Positions 60,322 to 64,000 of a stretch of DNA of 64,000 nucleotides are shown here, piece by piece (position 1 is the first letter of the stretch; the number at the start of each line of letters is the position of its first letter). The stretch lies in NCBI GenBank assembly GCA_963842355.1, contig CAWJGC010000004.1, positions 1,240,001 through 1,304,000 on the forward strand. The letters run 5' to 3'. The position numbers and the translations under genes are program-made. This DNA is from JASHPR01 sp963842355. GTDB lineage: Bacteria > Actinomycetota > Actinomycetes > Streptosporangiales > Streptosporangiaceae. Under the pieces are notes generated by a model. It was not told where the DNA came from. It made no database searches and was given only the letters and a program-made list of their open reading frames with translations.

Positions 60322-61269
60322 ATGCGTTACGACTCGCTGCTCGACTCGGTCGGCAGGACGCCTCTGGTCGGGCTGCCGCGGCTGTCACCCGGGCCGACGA
60401 CGCGGCTGTGGGCCAAGCTCGAGGACCGCAACCCGACCGGCTCGGTCAAGGACCGGGCGGCGTTCTACATGGTGTCGCAGGCGGAGAAGGACGGGCTGCT
60501 GAAGCCGGGGTCCACGCTGCTGGAGCCGACCTCGGGGAACACCGGGATCTCGCTGGCGATGGTGGCGAAGCTGCGCGGCTACCGGATGATCTGCGTGATG
60601 CCCGAGAACACCTCGGCCGAGCGCAGGATGCTGCTGGAGATGTACGGGGCCTCGATCATCTCCTCCCCGGCGGCCGGCGGTTCCAACGAGGCGGTCCGGG
60701 TCGCGAAGCAACTGGCGGCCGACAACCCGGACTGGGTCATGCTGTACCAGTACGGCAACGAGGCCAACTCGCTGGCCCACTACGAGACCACCGGGCCCGA
60801 GCTGCTGGAGGACCTGCCGTCGATCACGCATTTCGTCGCCGGGCTCGGCACGACCGGCACCCTGATGGGCACCGGCCGTTACCTGCGCGAGCACGTGCCC
60901 GGGGTGCAGATCGTCGCGGCCGAACCCCGCTACGGTGAGCTGGTCTACGGGCTGCGGAACATCGACGAGGGCTTCGTTCCGGAACTTTACGACGAGTCCG
61001 TGCTGACCTCACGGTTCTCCGTGACCTCGGCCGACGCGCTGCGCCGGACCCGGGAACTGCTTGATCTGGAAGGCCTGTTCGCCGGGATCTCGTCGGGAGC
61101 CGCGCTGCACGCGGCGCTGGCCATGGCGGAGAAGGCCGCCGCCGCGGGGCGGCGGGCCGACGTGGCCGTGATGATCGCCGACGCGGGCTGGAGATACCTG
61201 TCGACCGGCGCCTACTCGGGAACGCTGGAAGAGGCCGAGGCTCGCCTGGAGGGCCAGCTGTGGGCGTAA
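60322..61269 (+). CDS. cysM: O-phosphoserine-dependent cysteine synthase CysM
   Basis: PLP enzyme that joins O-phosphoserine and CysO-thiocarboxylate. 315 residues. PLP lysine Lys43 (GSVKDRAAF), EPTSGNTGISLAM, GLGTTGTLMGTGRYL, and Arg212 in GLRNIDEGF, equal to the Arg220 that makes mycobacterial CysM select O-phosphoserine. C-terminus LEGQLWA is typical. ATG start. Confidence 0.94.
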   Translation: MRYDSLLDSVGRTPLVGLPRLSPGPTTRLWAKLEDRNPTGSVKDRAAFYMVSQAEKDGLLKPGSTLLEPTSGNTGISLAMVAKLRGYRMICVMPENTSAERRMLLEMYGASIISSPAAGGSNEAVRVAKQLAADNPDWVMLYQYGNEANSLAHYETTGPELLEDLPSITHFVAGLGTTGTLMGTGRYLREHVPGVQIVAAEPRYGELVYGLRNIDEGFVPELYDESVLTSRFSVTSADALRRTRELLDLEGLFAGISSGAALHAALAMAEKAAAAGRRADVAVMIADAGWRYLSTGAYSGTLEEAEARLEGQLWA

Positions 61270-61342
61270 CGGCGGGCGGGGAACGCGGGACGCGGGGGAC
61301 ACGGGGGACGCCGGGGACACGGGGGACGCCGGGGGACACGGC
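61270..61342 (+). repeat. GC-rich short repeats between cysM and the thioesterase
   Basis: Units of gggggacacgggggacgccg and shorter variants fill the 73-bp gap directly after the cysM stop. No function is seen; probably a slippage product. Confidence 0.85.
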
Positions 61343-62242
61343 ATGAGCGAGCCGGCGGGCGCCCCGGAGGCGAGCGCGGTACACAGCGTGTTTGACGAGG
61401 CCACGGCGGTCCGGCGGTCCGGCGAGGGACGGTATGAGGTCCGGCCCGACCGGCGGTTCGCCGTCGTGGCGCCCGGCGGCTCGGTGCCCCCGGCGATGAA
61501 CGGCGGGGTGATGGTGGCGACCGCGCTGCGCGCCGTCCTGGACACGTCGCCGCATCCGTATCCGGTGGCGACCAGCGCGCATTTCCTGCGCGTCCCCCAG
61601 CTGGAGCCCGCCGAGATCCACGTGACCTGGCTGAAGCGGGGCCGGACGGCGGCGACCGCGCGCGCCGCGGTCGTCCAGGACTCGCTGCCGGTGCTCGACG
61701 TGACCGTGACCACCGGCAGCCTGCCGTCCCATCCCGCGGCCAACGGCGAGCTGAGCTGGACCGGCGAGCCGCCGCAGCTGCCGCCGATCGAGGAGTGCGT
61801 CGACCTCGGGCACTGGGCGGGCACCTTCGGCCCGGACGGAGCCGCCGGCGACGCGGCCCAGGTTGACCTGCGGCTGGACCCCGCGACGGTCGGCTGGCGG
61901 CAGGGCCAGCCCGCGGGCATCCCGGAGATGCGCGGGTACTTCAGGCTGCGCGAGGACCGTGATCCCGACGCGTACACGCTCGCGCTGGCCGTGGACGGCC
62001 TGCCGCCGGTGGTGTTCGGCCTGGGCGCCGCCGGGTGGTCACCGACCGTGGAGCTCACCTGGCACATGCGGGCGGTGCCCTCGCCCGGCCCGCTCCGGGT
62101 CGCCACGCGGTGCCGGCACGTCAGCGGCGGCTGGTTCGACGAGGAGGCCGAGGTCTGGGACGCCGCGGGCCGCCTGGTCGCGCAGAGCCGCCAGATCGCG
62201 CGGGTGGGCCGCAGCAGCCGCCAGCGCGATTCCCAGGCCTAG
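61343..62242 (+). CDS. Hotdog-fold acyl-CoA thioesterase-like protein
   Basis: 299 residues, a double hotdog domain of the TesB-like type (4HBT_3). Characteristic: PPAMNGGVMVATALRAVLD, HFLRVPQLEPAEIHVTWLKRGRT and the second domain GYFRLREDRDPDAYTLALAVDGLPPVV and LTWHMRAVP. Substrate unknown; murI is often found here in other actinobacteria instead. The stop lies at the start of 13-bp repeats. Confidence 0.85.
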   Translation: MSEPAGAPEASAVHSVFDEATAVRRSGEGRYEVRPDRRFAVVAPGGSVPPAMNGGVMVATALRAVLDTSPHPYPVATSAHFLRVPQLEPAEIHVTWLKRGRTAATARAAVVQDSLPVLDVTVTTGSLPSHPAANGELSWTGEPPQLPPIEECVDLGHWAGTFGPDGAAGDAAQVDLRLDPATVGWRQGQPAGIPEMRGYFRLREDRDPDAYTLALAVDGLPPVVFGLGAAGWSPTVELTWHMRAVPSPGPLRVATRCRHVSGGWFDEEAEVWDAAGRLVAQSRQIARVGRSSRQRDSQA

Positions 62243-62290
62243 GCGCCAGGCCCAGGCGCCAGGCCCAGGCGCCAGGCCCAGGCGCCCGCC
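62241..62290 (+). repeat. 13-bp tandem repeat at the thioesterase stop
   Basis: Three copies of aggcgccaggccc plus a partial fourth. The TAG stop (62240-62242) runs into unit 1. Unlike the other gene-end repeats the period is not a multiple of three, which fits its position outside the coding frame. Confidence 0.93.
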
Positions 62291-62339
62291 ATCCGGCGAC
62301 AATACGGGTAGCGGCGCGATGCGCGTAGCCTGGAGGACC

Positions 62340-63127
62340 GTGCGATTCACCATAGTCGGATGCTCGGGAAGCTTCCCCGGGCCGGACAGCCCGTCCTCGT
62401 GTTACCTGGCGGAGGCCGAGGGGTTCCGGCTGCTCGTCGACCTCGGCAGCGGGGCACTCGGGCCCTTGCAGCGCCACGCCGGGCTGGACGACATCGACGC
62501 GATCTGCGTCAGCCACCTGCACGGTGATCACTGCCTGGACCTGTGCGGCTACGCGGTGGCGTGCACCTACCACCCGGACGGCCCGCGGCCGCGGATACCG
62601 GTATACGCGCCGTCCCAGGCGGCCGTGCGGCTCGGCCGGGCCCTCATCGCCGATCCTGCCGCGGCGGCCGCCGATGCCAACCCGGGCCACGGGATCACGG
62701 ACGCCTTCAGCTTCACCACGATCACGCCGGGAACCATGGACATCGGCCCGTTCCGGGTGACGGCCGAGCGGATGAACCACCCGGTGGAGACGTTCGGGTT
62801 CCGGCTGGAACACGCCGGTCGGTCGCTGGCCTACTCGGCGGACACCGGCGAGACCGACGCGCTGGTCCGGCTGGCCCAGGACGCCGACATGCTGGTCTGC
62901 GAGGCGTCGCTGGTCGAGCCCGGCCCGGGAGGTCCGGCCCTCCCGGAAGGACTCCACCTGACCGGCCGGCAGGCCGGGCGGTACGCTGCGCGGGCCGGCT
63001 CGGCCAGCTCGTGCTCACCCACCTCGTGCCCTGGAACGAAGCGAGCCGGGCGCTGGACGAGGCGGACCGGGCCTTCAGCGGGCCGCTGTCGCTGGCCGCC
63101 CCCGGGCTCGGGTTCGTGCTCGACTGA
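62340..63127 (+). pseudogene. Metallo-beta-lactamase-fold hydrolase with a frameshift
   Basis: GTG start 62340: FTIVGCSGSFPGPDSPSSCYL and the HxHxDH metal motif in VSHLHGDHCLDLCGY, then MNHPVETFGFRLE and YSADTGETDALV. This is the ribonuclease-Z-like/cAMP-phosphodiesterase-like protein near cysM in actinobacteria (as Rv1339). Near 62998 the frame is lost and the conserved end (LGQLVLTHLVPWNEASRAL ... LGFVLD) is in another frame to 63127. A single missing base in ggccggctcgg would explain it. Real mutation or sequencing error is undecided. Confidence 0.8.
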
Positions 63128-63223
63128 CCCGCCCGGGGGACGAATCTACGCAGCTCAGACAGGTGTTACCGGTTAGTGTCGCCTGGCCAGGATAAGCGGG
63201 CGCGGCGCCCTACACTCCTGCCC

Positions 63224-64000
63224 ATGCGTGTTCTCGTCACCGGCGGCGCCGGCTTCATCGGCTCACATCTGACGGATGCCCTTCTGGCCCGGGGGGACCA
63301 GGTCGCGGTGGTCGACGACCTGTCCCGGGGCCGGTTCGCCCGGCTGGACGATCAGGTGATCCTGCACAAGCTGAGCATCACCGACGCCGGCTCGCTGGCC
63401 GCGCTGGTCAAGCAGATCGGGCCCGAACTGATCTGTCACCTGGCCGCGCAGATCGACGTCCGCGTCTCGGTGGCCGCCCCGGCGGACGACGCGCAGACCA
63501 ACGCGGTGGGGACCGTGAACGTCCTGGAGGCGGCGCGGGCCGCCGACGCGCGGGTGCTGTTCTGCTCCACCGGCGGCGCCCTGTACGGCCGGGACGCGCC
63601 CATCCCGTCGCTGGAGGACGTGCTGCCGCTGCCCGAGTCGCCCTACGGCGTCGCCAAGTACTGCGCCGAACAGTACGTCGGCCTGTACAACCGGCTGCAC
63701 GGCACGAGGCACACGATCCTGCGGCTGGCCAACGTGTACGGTCCGCGGCAGGATCCGGCGGGCGAGTCCGGGGTGATCCCGATCTTCTGCGACCGGGTGC
63801 TCGCGGGGGAACGGCCGGTCATCTACGGCGACGGAAAGCAGACCCGCGACTACGTCTACGTGAGCGACGCCGTCGCGGCCTTCCTGGCCGCCGCCGACCA
63901 GGGCCGGCCCGGTATCTGGAACTTCGGCACCGGCGTGGAGGTCAGCGTCCTCGACCTGGCCGCCCTGATCGGCGAGGCGGCCGGCCGCGCCGTCGACCCG
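63224..64000 (+). CDS. NAD-dependent sugar epimerase/dehydratase (GalE-like), cut by window end
   Basis: Extended short-chain dehydrogenase: VLVTGGAGFIGSHLTDALL cofactor site, CHLAAQIDVRVSV, the catalytic Tyr/Lys in SPYGVAKYCAEQY, RLANVYGPRQDP and GDGKQTRDYVYVSDAV. 259 residues are in the window and the gene runs on beyond 64000. Most similar in type to UDP-glucose 4-epimerase. ATG start at 63224. Confidence 0.9.
   Translation, partial: MRVLVTGGAGFIGSHLTDALLARGDQVAVVDDLSRGRFARLDDQVILHKLSITDAGSLAALVKQIGPELICHLAAQIDVRVSVAAPADDAQTNAVGTVNVLEAARAADARVLFCSTGGALYGRDAPIPSLEDVLPLPESPYGVAKYCAEQYVGLYNRLHGTRHTILRLANVYGPRQDPAGESGVIPIFCDRVLAGERPVIYGDGKQTRDYVYVSDAVAAFLAAADQGRPGIWNFGTGVEVSVLDLAALIGEAAGRAVDP

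Noticed and set aside
1..64000. tRNA gene as integration site of the element
   Set aside because: I looked for T-loop and anticodon-arm patterns near 42.2-42.4 and 55.9-56.0 kb and elsewhere and recognised none. The HNH gene is the site.

Overview
The window is chromosomal DNA from a high-GC (roughly 70%) actinomycete. Pointers are the actinobacterial order wecA-like/atpI/atpBEFHAGDC/DUF2550, the NucS mismatch endonuclease, the Mec-CysO-CysM cysteine route, DUF3039 and DUF2017 proteins, a Scy/FilP-type coiled-coil protein and many GTG/TTG starts. The Scy-like, epimerase, thiolase, meaB, AbsC-like and icmA order recalls Streptomyces, so a filamentous actinomycete of Streptomyces or Streptosporangiales type is likely. 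The species cannot be told from the sequence.

Layout. 0-12 kb: prmC, tsaC, a WecA-type phosphotransferase and a complete F-type ATP synthase operon with a Rex-like operator ahead of it, then DUF2550. 12-20 kb: cobalamin adenosyltransferase, a GMC oxidoreductase, and Gfo/Idh, FAD oxidoreductase and aldehyde dehydrogenase genes. 19.5-25 kb: deaminase, a sigma factor, an XRE regulator, two unknown proteins, nucS, a hydrolase, and two genes broken by single frameshifts. 25-38 kb: cytoskeletal coiled-coil protein, methylmalonyl-CoA epimerase, thiolase, MeaB, MarR regulators, a sigma factor with a membrane-anchored Asp-box propeller protein, an isobutyryl-CoA-mutase-type large subunit, and a thioredoxin/TPR protein. 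38-42 kb: YqgE, DUF3039, nicotinamidase, YbaK and nicotinate phosphoribosyltransferase. 58-64 kb: clpS, DUF2017, mec, cysO, cysM, a thioesterase, a metallo-beta-lactamase-fold protein and a truncated sugar epimerase.

The main discovery lies between pncB and clpS. A DUF222/HNH endonuclease gene on the minus strand is cut inside its HNH motif. Its C-terminal end is at 42243-42383 and its N-terminal part at 55915-57888, with a 13.5-kb insert between. The insert begins with a serine recombinase that is now a multiply frameshifted pseudogene and includes a replication-relaxation protein. Its cargo is a six-gene plus-strand operon in which every frame is intact: an archaeal-type S-adenosylmethionine synthetase, an APH-fold kinase, a histidine phosphatase, a full-length seryl-tRNA synthetase, a GT4 glycosyltransferase, and a 332-residue alanyl-tRNA-synthetase-like protein without editing or C-terminal domains. 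The divergent minus-strand genes (HAD phosphatase, XRE/TPR regulator, MTHFS-like protein) are all frameshifted. Two related palindromes lie in the divergent control region. The gene set suggests an undescribed pathway that uses activated or tRNA-bound amino acids, possibly a natural product or a tRNA-directed resistance system.

A second theme is short tandem repeats that begin at, or end just before, stop codons (tsaC, atpF, atpD, nucS, thiolase, yqgE, mec, cysO, thioesterase). They lengthen C-termini or intergenic gaps. In one case thiolase and MeaB are left in one continuous frame broken by a single TAG. Several otherwise well-conserved genes carry a single frameshift each; these may be real mutations or assembly errors. 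I recognised no rRNA, tRNA or CRISPR.
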